Shown: positions 43,590 through 52,928, numbered from the stretch's first letter. The stretch is DNA of 64,000 nt from GCA-2730975 sp937893275 (GCA_963968595.1 CAXAHJ010000001.1:62001-126000); one strand, 5' to 3'. The notes: generated from the letters alone by a model not told the origin. Program-made: numbers and translations.

Positions 43590-44876
43590 TTAGCGCTCTT
43601 CCAATGGAAGGTAAACTCGCTCAGTGGCACCTTGGTAAATTTGGCGAGGGCGATGGATTTTGCCACCACTCTCGGCAATTTCCTTCCAATGGGCAAGCCA
43701 TCCGGGAGCCCGACCGATAGCGAAAAGGACCGTAAACATATCCGTGGGAAATCCTAAAGCTTGGAGGATGATGCCGCTGTAAAAATCGACGTTTGGATAA
43801 AGCTTTCGCTTAATGAAGTACTCGTCCTGCAATGCCACCTCTTCAAGGTGGCGGGCGATATCCAAAATTGGGGAAGAAACACCTAAAGCCTCAAGTGCAC
43901 TGTCGCAGGCGCCTTTCAGGATTTTTGCGCGAGGATCGTAATTTCGGTAGACTCGATGCCCAAAACCCATAAGGCGAGTTTTGCCTTCCTTGGCCGCAAG
44001 AATGAAACGTGAACCATCATCGCCAGACTCATGAATCTCGTCGAGCATTTTGATGACAGCCATGTTGGCTCCTCCATGAAGAGGACCCCAAAGAGCACAT
44101 ACCGCACCGGCAAGAGAAGCGAAGGGGTTCGCCCCGCCTGACGCAATCATTCGGCCGGTGGAAGTGGAACAATTTTGCTCATGATCGGCATGCAGAAGAA
44201 AAATGAGATCCAAGGCTTTACTTACTGCGGGAGGGACAGCTTCACCGTTGTCGGTCTTGGAAAACATCATGGAGAGAAAATTCTCGCAGTAAGTCTTTTC
44301 TGGATTACTTTTGACAGGCGCAAGCCCCATGCGGAATCGGTGGTGCCGAGCCGCAATCTTCCGAATCGCCGAAATAATGATTGCGGCAGATTCGTCGAAG
44401 ACTGCCAAGTCTTTGACTCGGTCGTTAGAAATCTTGTCGGGATGGCAGGTGCCGAGCGCATGAATACCGGCCGAAAGAACCGCCATAGGGTGAGCGTCCT
44501 GAGGAAAGGCCTCTATGACGCTAGCTACCGACTCGGGAAGAACGCCGGCGGCAGAAACACGGTGGCGAAAAGCCTGCAATTGGTCGTGGCTTGGAAGCTC
44601 CCCATAGATAACGAGATAGGCGGATTCGAGAAAAGTTGATTTTTCGGCTAATTCTTCGATGGGATAACCTCTGTACCGAAGAATTCCCTTGTCGCCGTCT
44701 ATAAACGTAACCTTGCTTTCGCAAGAACCGGTATTGCCGTAACCATCGTCAAAGGTAATGAGGCCACTCTGCTTGCGAAAAGACCGGACGTCTATGGCGC
44801 TCTCGTCCTCCGTTCCAGTAATAATTGATAGGTCGTAATTATCGTTGCCGATACGAATAGTGGCCGAATCTTCCAT
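43590..44876 (-). CDS. gltA: Citrate synthase
   Basis: Type II (hexameric-type) citrate synthase of 428 residues, condensing oxaloacetate and acetyl-CoA. Catalytic residues are in GPLHGGANMA (His), GFGHRVYRNYDPRA (His) and YPNVDFYSG (Asp); the N-terminal beta region (MEDSATIRIGNDNYDLSI) matches the family. ATG at 44876 is used because the upstream ORF part (to 44906) runs into a probable terminator hairpin. Downstream of hisH by 62 bases on the same strand. With acnA it supplies the first two TCA cycle steps. Confidence 0.97.
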   Translation of the reverse strand: MEDSATIRIGNDNYDLSIITGTEDESAIDVRSFRKQSGLITFDDGYGNTGSCESKVTFIDGDKGILRYRGYPIEELAEKSTFLESAYLVIYGELPSHDQLQAFRHRVSAAGVLPESVASVIEAFPQDAHPMAVLSAGIHALGTCHPDKISNDRVKDLAVFDESAAIIISAIRKIAARHHRFRMGLAPVKSNPEKTYCENFLSMMFSKTDNGEAVPPAVSKALDLIFLLHADHEQNCSTSTGRMIASGGANPFASLAGAVCALWGPLHGGANMAVIKMLDEIHESGDDGSRFILAAKEGKTRLMGFGHRVYRNYDPRAKILKGACDSALEALGVSSPILDIARHLEEVALQDEYFIKRKLYPNVDFYSGIILQALGFPTDMFTVLFAIGRAPGWLAHWKEIAESGGKIHRPRQIYQGATERVYLPLEER

Positions 44877-44900
44877 GAGGCAAAATAAAGGATAAGCGGA

Positions 44901-44931
44901 AAACAAAAAGCAGAACCACAGGGTAGCCTGC
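44901..44931 (-). terminator. Possible terminator between hisH and gltA
   Basis: On the minus strand GCAG...CTGC (44931-44910) with an inner ACC-CTGT-GGT stem is followed by CTTTTTGTTT. The helix is short and has an asymmetric internal loop, so it is a weak intrinsic terminator candidate at the end of the ribosomal-guaA-his run. Confidence 0.35.
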
Positions 44932-44938
44932 CGCGAGA

Positions 44939-45571
44939 TTAGGTATGGTTTACATTATCAAGAAAATTTCGGTAGATTTGCAATCCTTTTGCCTGACTTT
45001 TTTCGGGATGGAACTGGGTAGCATGACAATTTCCTGAAGTAATACCGCTGACGAACTCTCCGCCATAATCGGTTCGTGAGAAAACTATATCATCGTTCTC
45101 GGATTCCACTCGGTAACTGTGAACGAAGTAAAACTGGTCTCCATCGGCCAATCCCGTCCGTAACCACTTGGGAGTAGTTTCCGAAAACACTAGGCTATTC
45201 CAGCCCATGTGAGGCACCTTGAATTCTGCAGGCAGACAAAATCTAGACACCTTTCCCGGAAAGATGGAAAGGCCCGGAGCATTACCCTCTTCCGACCATT
45301 CAAAAAGTACTTGTAGGCCTAGGCAAATACCGAAAAAGGGCCTATCCGCCGCAATCCATTCCTTCAAGAGGACATCGAATCCACTGCTCTTTAAAGCACC
45401 CATGCAATCAGGGAAACAACCTTGTCCGGGAAATACTAGAGCTGATGCAGTTTCTGCAACCGAAGGATTGGTTGCCAAAATCACTTCGGAACCCAAGTTC
45501 TCGAAAGCCTTCACGACACTTCGAATGTTGCCTGTGCCGTAATCGATTACGGCCAACTTCTGCCCCATCAT
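44939..45571 (-). CDS. hisH: Imidazole glycerol phosphate synthase subunit HisH
   Basis: Glutaminase subunit (210 residues) supplying ammonia to HisF in histidine synthesis. Triad: Cys in GICLGLQ, His and Glu in QFHPEKS; the DYGTGNIRSV start and PGQGCFPDCM segment are typical (PGxG). The partner hisF, and hisA, hisG and hisI, are not in the window. Two ATG codons in a row (45571, 45568) follow a GTG; the first ATG is used. 29 bases after hisB. Confidence 0.95.
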   Translation of the reverse strand: MMGQKLAVIDYGTGNIRSVVKAFENLGSEVILATNPSVAETASALVFPGQGCFPDCMGALKSSGFDVLLKEWIAADRPFFGICLGLQVLFEWSEEGNAPGLSIFPGKVSRFCLPAEFKVPHMGWNSLVFSETTPKWLRTGLADGDQFYFVHSYRVESENDDIVFSRTDYGGEFVSGITSGNCHATQFHPEKSQAKGLQIYRNFLDNVNHT

Positions 45572-45600
45572 CACATGCTATGGCAAGTCGCAATAAAACT

Positions 45601-46203
45601 TCACTCGGAAAGCGTACCCTTGGTTGAAAGTATCGCTCCCCCGAGACGAGGTTCATGACGTGTGGCCGTGTCTAGAGCACGGGCAAATCCCTTAAAAACC
45701 GCTTCCACCACATGGTGCGGTTCTTCACCGTATTCGAGGCGAACATGAAGGTTGGCTCCGGCTTCATTGGCAAAAGCCTGAAAAAATTCCTTGAATAAAT
45801 TCACATTGAAGTCGCGAACAAAAGTTACGGGGGGCTCGGCATTATAAACTAGGTATGGCCGGTTGCTCAGATCCAAGGAGACAGTTACGAGGGTTTCGTC
45901 CATGGGTAAGACAAAGAAGCCGTAGCGAGTAATGCCGGCACGGTTGCCCAATGCCTTACGCACTGCCTGACCGAGGACCAAGCCCGTATCCTCCACTAGA
46001 TGATGGTAGTCCACTTCTACGTCGCCGCGGGCATCCACCGAGAGATCGAAGAAACCATGACGGGCAAAAAGCTCAAGCATATGGTCAAAGAAAGGAGCAC
46101 CTGTATTGATTTCCCCTTTGCCCTCTCCGTCGAGATTCAAAGAGAGATTGACGGAGGTTTCATTAGTCTCCCGCGAAACTTCGCCTATTCGTGTGTTTTC
46201 CAT
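45601..46203 (-). CDS. hisB: Imidazoleglycerol-phosphate dehydratase
   Basis: Monofunctional HisB (200 residues) of histidine biosynthesis, without the phosphatase domain found in enterobacteria. Manganese-binding motifs are FDHMLELFARHGFF and DYHHLVEDTGLVLGQA near the N-terminal half and EEPHHVVEAVFKGFARAL in the C-terminal half. It overlaps the end of hisC by 19 bases, suggesting translational coupling. Confidence 0.96.
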   Translation of the reverse strand: MENTRIGEVSRETNETSVNLSLNLDGEGKGEINTGAPFFDHMLELFARHGFFDLSVDARGDVEVDYHHLVEDTGLVLGQAVRKALGNRAGITRYGFFVLPMDETLVTVSLDLSNRPYLVYNAEPPVTFVRDFNVNLFKEFFQAFANEAGANLHVRLEYGEEPHHVVEAVFKGFARALDTATRHEPRLGGAILSTKGTLSE

Positions 46204-47273
46204 TTACTTAGAGCCTCCTTCAAAATGATCATTTCATCATCCCTTCCAATACTGATGCGTAAGAACGAAGAAGTCAAAGAATGATTGGGAAAGTGGCGAA
46301 CAAGGATACCATTTTGCATGAGATGGCAGAAAAGGTTCTCCGCTACTTCGAGACCGACCTCGCCGCTCATCATCCTTGGTTCAGTAAAAAGAAAGTTGGT
46401 GGCGCTCTCGTAGGTTTTCCAGTTACGGGAGCGAAAATCATCAAGCGTATTTTTGCGAGTAGATTTGATTTTTTCTGTTGTATCTCGGAAGTAAGATTGA
46501 TCTCGAATTGAAGCAATTGCCGCAGCTTGTGCAAGCCTATCGACATTGTAGACTTCGCGAGCCTTGTTAAGAACCTCGATAAGCCCAGAATCCCCGAGAG
46601 CATACCCGACTCGTAGCCCGGCTAACCCGTAAGACTTCGAGAGAGTTCGCGTGATGATCAGACGAGGACAGTCGGCAAGCAAGCCTACGGCATTGTGTGG
46701 CGCAAAGTCAGCATAGGCTTCGTCGGCAACGAGAATCCCAGGAAAACCATCATGAAAAGCACTTAGAAAATCGTTGGCAAAAGCCGTCCCCGAAGGTGCG
46801 TTGGGGGTTGTGAGAAAAAATAAATTGGCTTCGCAAGCAAGGAGGTCGGACAAATCCAGCCCAAACTCATCCCCAAAAGGAACTTCAACAAGTGGAGCGT
46901 GTTGAAGTGAAGCGAGAACTGAATACAGAGAATAGCTGGGAGAAGTCATGCCCACGGGATGATCGTGATCCGCAAAACAACGGGCGCAAAGGTTCAAGAT
47001 ATCATCGGATCCATTTCCCACTAATACTTGATTCGGTTCCAGATCATACAGATCAGCGATTGATTCTCGGAGTGGCAAAGAAGTTGGGTTCGGATATAAA
47101 CGAAGTTTGGAAATTTCGTCATTTATCGCGGCAACAACATACGGTGAGGGCGGGTAGGGGTTTTCGTTGGTGTTGAGCTTGATTACTTCTTGCCTTCCCA
47201 AAGGTTGCTCGCCGGGGACATAACCGGAATGCACCTGTATATGGGGCAGGACGCGCGAAACCGGAGAGGACAC
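46185..47273 (-). CDS. hisC: Histidinol-phosphate aminotransferase
   Basis: PLP-dependent class I/II aminotransferase (362 residues from the GTG used here). LNTNENPYPP, GNGSDDILN, DEAYADF (Asp and Tyr) and TRTLSKSYGLAGLRVGY (PLP lysine in LSKSY) are the family signatures. The start is uncertain: GTG at 47273 follows the hisD stop by one base and gives the normal VLPHI...GYVPG beginning; an ATG at 47321 would overlap hisD by 47 bases. Overlaps hisB by 19 bases at its end. Confidence 0.94.
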   Translation of the reverse strand: MSSPVSRVLPHIQVHSGYVPGEQPLGRQEVIKLNTNENPYPPSPYVVAAINDEISKLRLYPNPTSLPLRESIADLYDLEPNQVLVGNGSDDILNLCARCFADHDHPVGMTSPSYSLYSVLASLQHAPLVEVPFGDEFGLDLSDLLACEANLFFLTTPNAPSGTAFANDFLSAFHDGFPGILVADEAYADFAPHNAVGLLADCPRLIITRTLSKSYGLAGLRVGYALGDSGLIEVLNKAREVYNVDRLAQAAAIASIRDQSYFRDTTEKIKSTRKNTLDDFRSRNWKTYESATNFLFTEPRMMSGEVGLEVAENLFCHLMQNGILVRHFPNHSLTSSFLRISIGRDDEMIILKEALSKWKTHE

Positions 47274-47274
47274 T

Positions 47275-48615
47275 TTACTGAAAGTTTTCGAAGCGGATCG
47301 ACAGAGAGCGACCGTGAGCATCCAACTCTTCCATGGCGGAAAAACGAGTGATCACTTCATCGGCCTTACAAAGAGCCTCAAGGTCGTAGCGTACGATGCT
47401 GGAGCGACGAAAGAAATCGCTAAGACGCAAACCTGCAGAGAAACGAGAGGTTCGACCGGTAGGCAAAACATGACTAGGCCCTGCCGCAAAATCACCTAAC
47501 ACCGTTGGAGTGTAATGCCCTTGCAGAATAGAACCTGCAGTAGTAATTGAGGAAGTAAAGCGTTCAACCTTTGAATCGTCTATCTGTAGTTCCAAATGTT
47601 CCGGAGCTACGAAGTTAGCTACTTCAAAAGCTCGTTTTTCGGAGCTAACCCGAATAGCCAATAACCCAGTTTTGAGAACGCTACGAATCGCATCTCGGCG
47701 AGAAAGGGTTTCCAATTGTTTTTCTGTCTCGGCAAGGGATAGTCGAAGAATATTTTCGTCCAAACAAAGGAGAAACACCTTTTCCTTGCCAGAACCATGT
47801 TCAGCTTGAGCCAAAAGGGCGGCAGCGACATAAGCGGGGCGGGCAGTCTCATCAGCGACGACCATTACCTCGCTCGGTCCGGGCAAAAGGTCTATGCCGA
47901 CCGTACCGAAAACCTGCCGCTTCGCCTCATTCACATAGGCATTGCCCGGACCGAAAATTTTATCAACGGGAGCAATCGTTTCTGTACCATAGGCAAGTGC
48001 GGCCACAGCTTGTGCACCCCCCGCCTTGTAAACCTCCTCCACCCCACAAAGAGAAAGGGCGGCAAGCAAAGGCGCTGCAATCGTTCCATCAGGTCTCGGC
48101 GGTGTGGTAACGGCTATCTCGGGAACACCTGCGGCTTTGGCTAAGACTGTCGTCATTATAACAGTAGAAACTAAAGGCACTTGACCGCCAGGCACATAAA
48201 TTCCAACTCGCCGCAAAGGATAGTATCGCTCGCCAACGGCACCGCCATGCGAATTAGTAGACATCCAGTCTTCGCTTTGACAATGAGAATGGAATGCACG
48301 GACATTTTGGATTGCTTCATCGATTGCTGATCGATCCCGCGACTCGAGGGCTTCTTCGGCCTGATTGAATTCCGATGCAGTTACGCACTGCTCGACAGAA
48401 GACAGGGAAGCTCGATCAAACTGAGAGGTAAAGGACAACAGTCCATCGTCACCCTCGTCACAAACCTTTTTCAAAATGGAGGCCACTGCACTCTCTACTT
48501 CAGGATTTCGAGATGAACTCGAGATTGACGCGAGCTTCTCAAACAATTCTGAATCTTCCCCGTCTAGATGCTGCATTTCGAAAAGGCTTGTACTAGGAGG
48601 ATTGCTTACTCCCAT
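47275..48615 (-). CDS. hisD: Histidinol dehydrogenase
   Basis: 446-residue zinc enzyme for the last two steps of histidine synthesis (histidinol to histidine). The signature is AGGAQAVAALAYGTETIAP, with DKIFGPGNAYVNEAK and GPSEVMVVADE following. The ATG at 48615 lies within the guaA stop (10-base overlap); an alternative ATG at 48576 (MQHLDGED) would leave a gap. It starts the hisD-C-B-H run. Confidence 0.96.
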   Translation of the reverse strand: MGVSNPPSTSLFEMQHLDGEDSELFEKLASISSSSRNPEVESAVASILKKVCDEGDDGLLSFTSQFDRASLSSVEQCVTASEFNQAEEALESRDRSAIDEAIQNVRAFHSHCQSEDWMSTNSHGGAVGERYYPLRRVGIYVPGGQVPLVSTVIMTTVLAKAAGVPEIAVTTPPRPDGTIAAPLLAALSLCGVEEVYKAGGAQAVAALAYGTETIAPVDKIFGPGNAYVNEAKRQVFGTVGIDLLPGPSEVMVVADETARPAYVAAALLAQAEHGSGKEKVFLLCLDENILRLSLAETEKQLETLSRRDAIRSVLKTGLLAIRVSSEKRAFEVANFVAPEHLELQIDDSKVERFTSSITTAGSILQGHYTPTVLGDFAAGPSHVLPTGRTSRFSAGLRLSDFFRRSSIVRYDLEALCKADEVITRFSAMEELDAHGRSLSIRFENFQ

Positions 48616-50144
48616 TCTATAGTGCTGGGCGGTTTAGAACTTACATCGTAGACAACCCGATTTGCTCCCTTAACTTCATTGATTATTCGATTTGAGACCG
48701 TGCGCAATAGCTTGTCGGGCAACTTTGCCCAATCGGCAGTCATCGCATCGCTACTAGTTACGGCCCGAATTGCAATGACGTTTTCGTAGGTTCGTTCGTC
48801 CCCCATGACTCCCACGCTCCGGACTGGCAGGAACACGCAAAATGCCTGCCAAAGTTTATAGTATTGCCGAGAGTTGAATAGCTCTTCCTGGAAAATCGCA
48901 TCAGCTTCACGGAGAACGCGCAAACGGGGTCGGGTAACTTCGCCAACGATACGCACGGCCAATCCCGGCCCAGGAAAGGGATGCCGATAAAGGACATCCT
49001 TCGGCAACCCCAAACCAAGACCAACTTCACGGACTTCGTCTTTAAAAAGTTCACGAAGAGGCTCGATCAATTTGAGCTTCATTTTCTTGGGCAGTCCGCC
49101 CACATTGTGATGACTTTTGATGACAGCAGCCGGATTACCGGCAATCGGAATGCTTTCAATGACATCCGGATAGAGAGTTCCTTGAGCCAAAAATTCGACG
49201 CAGCCAATGCTTTTGACGGCATTATCAAAAACTTCAATAAAGGTTTTTCCGATGATTTTTCTTTTGCGTTCGGGGTCAGAAACCCCCTTCAGCCTCTTCA
49301 GGAAAAGAGATGAAGCGTTAATCACCTTGAGGCGTGAGGGAAAGTTATCTCTAAACAGTTGTTCGACTTCACTTCGCTCATTAAGACGAAGAAGACCGTT
49401 ATCGACAAAGACGCATGTGAGATTTTCGCCTATCGCCCGATGAAGAAGAGCTGCTGCAACCGAGGAATCCACTCCGCCACTGAGACCGAGAAGAACTCGC
49501 TTGTCGCCAACGACATCGCGAAGGTCCAAGATCGTTTTCTTGGTAAAGTCATCGAGACGCCAATCGGCCTTGCATCCACAAATTTTTTGAAGGAAATTGT
49601 GGAGCAGTTCCCTCCCTCCATCCGTATGCTCAACCTCGGGATGAAATTGGAGGCCATAAAAGCGTCGTTTGGGATCTTCAATCGCGGCAAACTCGGAATT
49701 TTCGGAGGAAGCCACTGCTCTAAAACCTTTCGGAAGTTTCGAGAGACGGTCTCCGTGAGAATTCCAAACAATAAATTTCGGTGGAAGTCCCTTAAAAAGC
49801 CCTCCCTTTCTGATCGTTTTAAGTTCCCCTCGACCGTATTCTCTCAGTTCGCTGGTTTCAGCTTTTCCCCCGAGCATGTTGCCCATGAGTTGCAAGCCAT
49901 AACATATCCCGAGAACAGGTAATCCCATACGAAACAAGGCAGGGTCGGGCTTGGGAGCATCCTTCGCCAGAACACTGGCTGGACCACCGGAAAGAATAAT
50001 GCCAGACGGGGAAAGCTTCTCCAGTTGTTTAACCGGAGTGTCAAAAGGGAGGACTTTAGAGAAAACATTCGCCTCGCGAATGCGTCGGGCAATGACCTGC
50101 GTGTATTGCGATCCGAAATCGAGAACAATAATGGTTTGCGGCAT
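48606..50144 (-). CDS. guaA: GMP synthase (glutamine-hydrolysing)
   Basis: 512 residues converting XMP to GMP. N-terminal class I glutamine amidotransferase (Cys in GICYGLQLM, His-Glu in QFHPEV), ATP pyrophosphatase domain with P-loop GLSGGVDSSV, and the C-terminal dimer domain ending in the conserved TIEWE. It follows the small zinc-ribbon gene by 20 bases and overlaps hisD by 10 bases, giving a purine-histidine gene pair. Confidence 0.97.
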   Translation of the reverse strand: MPQTIIVLDFGSQYTQVIARRIREANVFSKVLPFDTPVKQLEKLSPSGIILSGGPASVLAKDAPKPDPALFRMGLPVLGICYGLQLMGNMLGGKAETSELREYGRGELKTIRKGGLFKGLPPKFIVWNSHGDRLSKLPKGFRAVASSENSEFAAIEDPKRRFYGLQFHPEVEHTDGGRELLHNFLQKICGCKADWRLDDFTKKTILDLRDVVGDKRVLLGLSGGVDSSVAAALLHRAIGENLTCVFVDNGLLRLNERSEVEQLFRDNFPSRLKVINASSLFLKRLKGVSDPERKRKIIGKTFIEVFDNAVKSIGCVEFLAQGTLYPDVIESIPIAGNPAAVIKSHHNVGGLPKKMKLKLIEPLRELFKDEVREVGLGLGLPKDVLYRHPFPGPGLAVRIVGEVTRPRLRVLREADAIFQEELFNSRQYYKLWQAFCVFLPVRSVGVMGDERTYENVIAIRAVTSSDAMTADWAKLPDKLLRTVSNRIINEVKGANRVVYDVSSKPPSTIEWE

Positions 50145-50164
50145 GGGAAACCGTTCCTGGCTAA

Positions 50165-50407
50165 TCAGAAACGCAGACGCAAGTTATTCTTATTGCAGGC
50201 AGGACAATCTGCGGTTTCTCTATGGCCTCGAGTTTGGAACAATTCGCCACACTTTACACAGTGAAAAAGCGATTGAGCAGCCATTTTACGGTATTTTTTA
50301 TCGTCCCGATTTTCGTAATTAATCCAAAGATAAAAAATTCCAATAAGAAAACCTGCAACGCACAGTAGATTCATCCAGATAAAAGGGAAGTGAATCAAAG
50401 AATTCAT
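50165..50407 (-). CDS. Small membrane-anchored zinc-ribbon protein
   Basis: 80 residues, not recognised as a named family. One transmembrane segment (about 8-29, rich in aliphatic and aromatic residues) is followed by a charged stretch (YENRDDKKYRKMAAQS) and a four-cysteine zinc-ribbon pattern: Cys50-x2-Cys53 and Cys68-x2-Cys71, in FHCVKCGELF and TADCPACNKN. Short C-terminal end LRLRF. The gene lies between rplQ (39 bases) and guaA (20 bases) on the same strand and reads like a real gene by spacing and composition. Function unknown; it could be a redox, metal or nucleic-acid contact point at the membrane. Confidence 0.75.
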   Translation of the reverse strand: MNSLIHFPFIWMNLLCVAGFLIGIFYLWINYENRDDKKYRKMAAQSLFHCVKCGELFQTRGHRETADCPACNKNNLRLRF

Positions 50408-50446
50408 GGACGTAACCGTAAGATTGATCGCCCCGAAGAGTCCACA

Positions 50447-51223
50447 TTAATCCTTTTTGCTATCGCCTTTGGAGTCGCCGGAGTCCTCGGAAGTATCATT
50501 CGCCAGTTTTTCGTCTGGCTCGTTCGCAGAATCTTCAGAGGATTCAGAAGAAACATCTTCGGATACAGTTTCTTCAGTTGTGCCGGCCATGCCAGAAGTT
50601 GTTTCTTCTTCCGACTCTTGATCAGCATCTAAATCAGTAATGTTTTCTTCGGCAGGAACTGCGGCAGCAGATTCCTCCACTACGGCAACAGGTTCCTCCA
50701 CCGCGGCAGTATCTTCGACGACAACTTCTGCAATCTCCTCGGCGTCCTCTTTTTCAGCTTTCTTTTGCTTTGGCTTCGAAGATTTGGATTTCTTGTCGGT
50801 CTTTTTGCCGCCTCCTTTTCTTTTGCCATAACCTTTATCGGATGCTTTGACAAATTCGATAATAGCCATGTCTGCGGCATCTCCAAGACGAGGAATTGCG
50901 AGCTTATAAATACGAGTGTAACCACCGGTGCGATTCACAAAATCCTCAGCAAGCTCATCAAATAGCTTTTGAACGGATTTCTTATTCCTAAGACGAGCGA
51001 TGGCCAATCGGCGATAATGAACTTTCTTGGCAGCATCTTCTGCAAGATGAGCTTTTTTCGCCAAGGTGATAATTTTCTCGATCGAAGGCCTCAAGGCTTT
51101 GGCTTTCGCCAAAGTTGTGCGGATACGCCCATTTTCAATAAGGGCACAACACATATTCGCCATCAAGGAGAGTCGATGGGCAGACTTAACCCCGAGAAGA
51201 TGCTTATGCTTTGAGTGGCGCAT
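50447..51223 (-). CDS. rplQ: 50S ribosomal protein L17 with long acidic tail
   Basis: 258 residues, twice the usual ~125. Residues 1-126 are normal L17 (MRHSKHKHLLGVKSAHR start, TTLAKAKALRPSIEKIIT, GGYTRIYKLAIPRLGDAA). Residues 127-160 are Lys/Gly/Ser-rich; residues about 161-258 are acidic low-complexity sequence of Glu, Asp, Ser, Val and Ala. L17 sits near the exit-tunnel side of the large subunit. Last ribosomal gene of the cluster, 20 bases after rpoA. Confidence 0.95.
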   Translation of the reverse strand: MRHSKHKHLLGVKSAHRLSLMANMCCALIENGRIRTTLAKAKALRPSIEKIITLAKKAHLAEDAAKKVHYRRLAIARLRNKKSVQKLFDELAEDFVNRTGGYTRIYKLAIPRLGDAADMAIIEFVKASDKGYGKRKGGGKKTDKKSKSSKPKQKKAEKEDAEEIAEVVVEDTAAVEEPVAVVEESAAAVPAEENITDLDADQESEEETTSGMAGTTEETVSEDVSSESSEDSANEPDEKLANDTSEDSGDSKGDSKKD

Positions 51224-51243
51224 GGGAAAGGATGTAAAAGATA

Positions 51244-52242
51244 TTAGTTGGCAGAAGGTTCAAGCAAGCGATTTTCAAACTTCATGCCCAAGGACAAACC
51301 GAGTTGCTCGAGTTTTTGTTTGATTTCGTTTAGAGATTTTTTGCCGAAGTTGCGGTATTTAAGCATTTCGGGCTCAGACTTGGTGGCTAACTCGCCAACT
51401 GTTGTAATATTGGCATTGTTAAGGCAATTCGCAGCACGAACTGAAAGTTCAATTTCATTCACGCTCATACTAAGCAAATTACGCAAGCGATTTTGTTCTT
51501 CGCTAACTTCCTTAGTTTGACTTTCAAACTGAATTTCATCGTCACTGATTTCCTCAAAAACATCAAGGTGATGACGGAGTATTGCCGCAGATTGCTTGAG
51601 TGCATCGTCAGGTGTAATGCGACCGTCAGTATGCACCTCCAAAATAAGTTTATCGTAGTCGGTCATTTGGCCGACCCGGGTATTCTGAACATCGTATTTG
51701 ACGAGCTTAACCGGACTATATAAAGCATCCACGTTAATTACCCCGAGAGGCTGGTCTTCGCTCTTATTGTCCTCTCCGAGACAAAACCCGCGACCCATCG
51801 TAACTGTCATCTCCGCCTGAACTCGCAACTTACGATCCGTCGTGAGGATGATTTGCTTAGGATTTATAACTTCAACGCCATCAACGGGAGCAATGTCGGC
51901 AGCTGTAATCTCACCTTCTTTTTCTATATCGAGAGTGAGCTCAAAAGGTTCTGTTTTGTGGCAAACCAGAAGAACTCTTTTCAGGTTAAGTACAATGTCG
52001 CAAACATCCTCGCAAATGCCATCCAGGCTTTGAAATTCATGCTGAGCTTGATCAAGCTTCAACGTCGAAATAGCTGCTCCTTCGATGGAGCTTAGCAATA
52101 CGCGACGAAAGGCGTTGCCGATGGTGTGCCCATAGCCGGACTCAAATGGTTCGGCTATGAATTTCGCGTAAACGTCGGTCGAGGATTCCTCCTCCTTGAT
52201 GAGACGGTTTGGGAGTTCGAATTTTCGAAGTCGCTTTGCCAT
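51244..52242 (-). CDS. rpoA: RNA polymerase alpha subunit
   Basis: 332 residues: N-terminal dimerisation domain (FEPLESGYGHTIGNAFRRV-type motif seen as AEPFESGYGHTIGNAFRRV), flexible linker and C-terminal alpha-CTD (ELSVRAANCLNNANI...KSEPEMLKYRNFGKKSLNEI) that contacts promoter UP elements and activators. Standard place between rpsD and rplQ. Leader is AT-rich with no Shine-Dalgarno sequence. Confidence 0.98.
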   Translation of the reverse strand: MAKRLRKFELPNRLIKEEESSTDVYAKFIAEPFESGYGHTIGNAFRRVLLSSIEGAAISTLKLDQAQHEFQSLDGICEDVCDIVLNLKRVLLVCHKTEPFELTLDIEKEGEITAADIAPVDGVEVINPKQIILTTDRKLRVQAEMTVTMGRGFCLGEDNKSEDQPLGVINVDALYSPVKLVKYDVQNTRVGQMTDYDKLILEVHTDGRITPDDALKQSAAILRHHLDVFEEISDDEIQFESQTKEVSEEQNRLRNLLSMSVNEIELSVRAANCLNNANITTVGELATKSEPEMLKYRNFGKKSLNEIKQKLEQLGLSLGMKFENRLLEPSAN

Positions 52243-52289
52243 AATAAGTATGAGTTGTTAAAATATAATCTGTTTGAAGTCGGTATGAT

Positions 52290-52898
52290 TTAGCGGCTGT
52301 AAAATTCAACAACCAGTTGCACGTTAATGCTCTGATCGAGTTCCTCCGGATCCGGGAGGCGATCCACGGTCCCTTGAAGAGAATCCGCGTTTACAGTCAC
52401 CCAAGCAGGGGTTGGACGATATTGCGCATCTTCGAGGTTGCGAGTTGCGAGTTGCCGTGAAGATGTTTTTTCACGCACACCAACAACATCTCCTGCCGAA
52501 ACATGAAAATTTGGAACATCTACTTTTTTCCCATTAACGAGCATGTGGCCATGGTTGACGAATTGACGAGCTGCTTGACGGGTTCTCGCGAATCCCATGC
52601 GGTATACCACATTGTCCAAACGGGTCTCAAGCATGGTGAGAAAAACTTCCCCCGTTACTCCGGGCTTGGTCTTCGCCTTTTCAAAAGTGTTACGAAACTG
52701 CTTTTCAGTTAGCCCAAAGGAGTAGCGCAACTTTTGCTTCTCGTTTAAGCCAACACCGTAGTCCTTTAGCTTTCTGCGAAAGTTCCTGCCGTGTTGACCA
52801 GGTGGATAGGTTCTGCGTTCGAACGCCTTGTTCGCAGGGAACAAGGCCATACCAAAGCGACGATTAATGCGAGTGGTGGGTCCGGTATAACGAGACAT
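52290..52898 (-). CDS. rpsD: 30S ribosomal protein S4
   Basis: 202 residues of the cysteine-free (zinc-independent) S4 type: RRTYPPGQHG, KLRYSFGLTEKQFRN, and the S4 RNA-binding domain ETRLDNVVYRMGFARTRQAARQ followed by VNGHMLVNGKKV-like NHGHMLVNGKKV. Assembly-initiating protein of the small subunit and often the autoregulator of the alpha operon. Lies between rpsK and rpoA. Confidence 0.98.
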   Translation of the reverse strand: MSRYTGPTTRINRRFGMALFPANKAFERRTYPPGQHGRNFRRKLKDYGVGLNEKQKLRYSFGLTEKQFRNTFEKAKTKPGVTGEVFLTMLETRLDNVVYRMGFARTRQAARQFVNHGHMLVNGKKVDVPNFHVSAGDVVGVREKTSSRQLATRNLEDAQYRPTPAWVTVNADSLQGTVDRLPDPEELDQSINVQLVVEFYSR

Positions 52899-52928
52899 GA
52901 CTTAAATAAAATGATGAATGAACATTAG

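Noticed and set aside
50640..50831. Serine/threonine-rich open frame on the plus strand opposite rplQ and the similar one opposite rpsK
   Set aside because: It is a shadow of the acidic Glu/Ala coding repeats on the minus strand.
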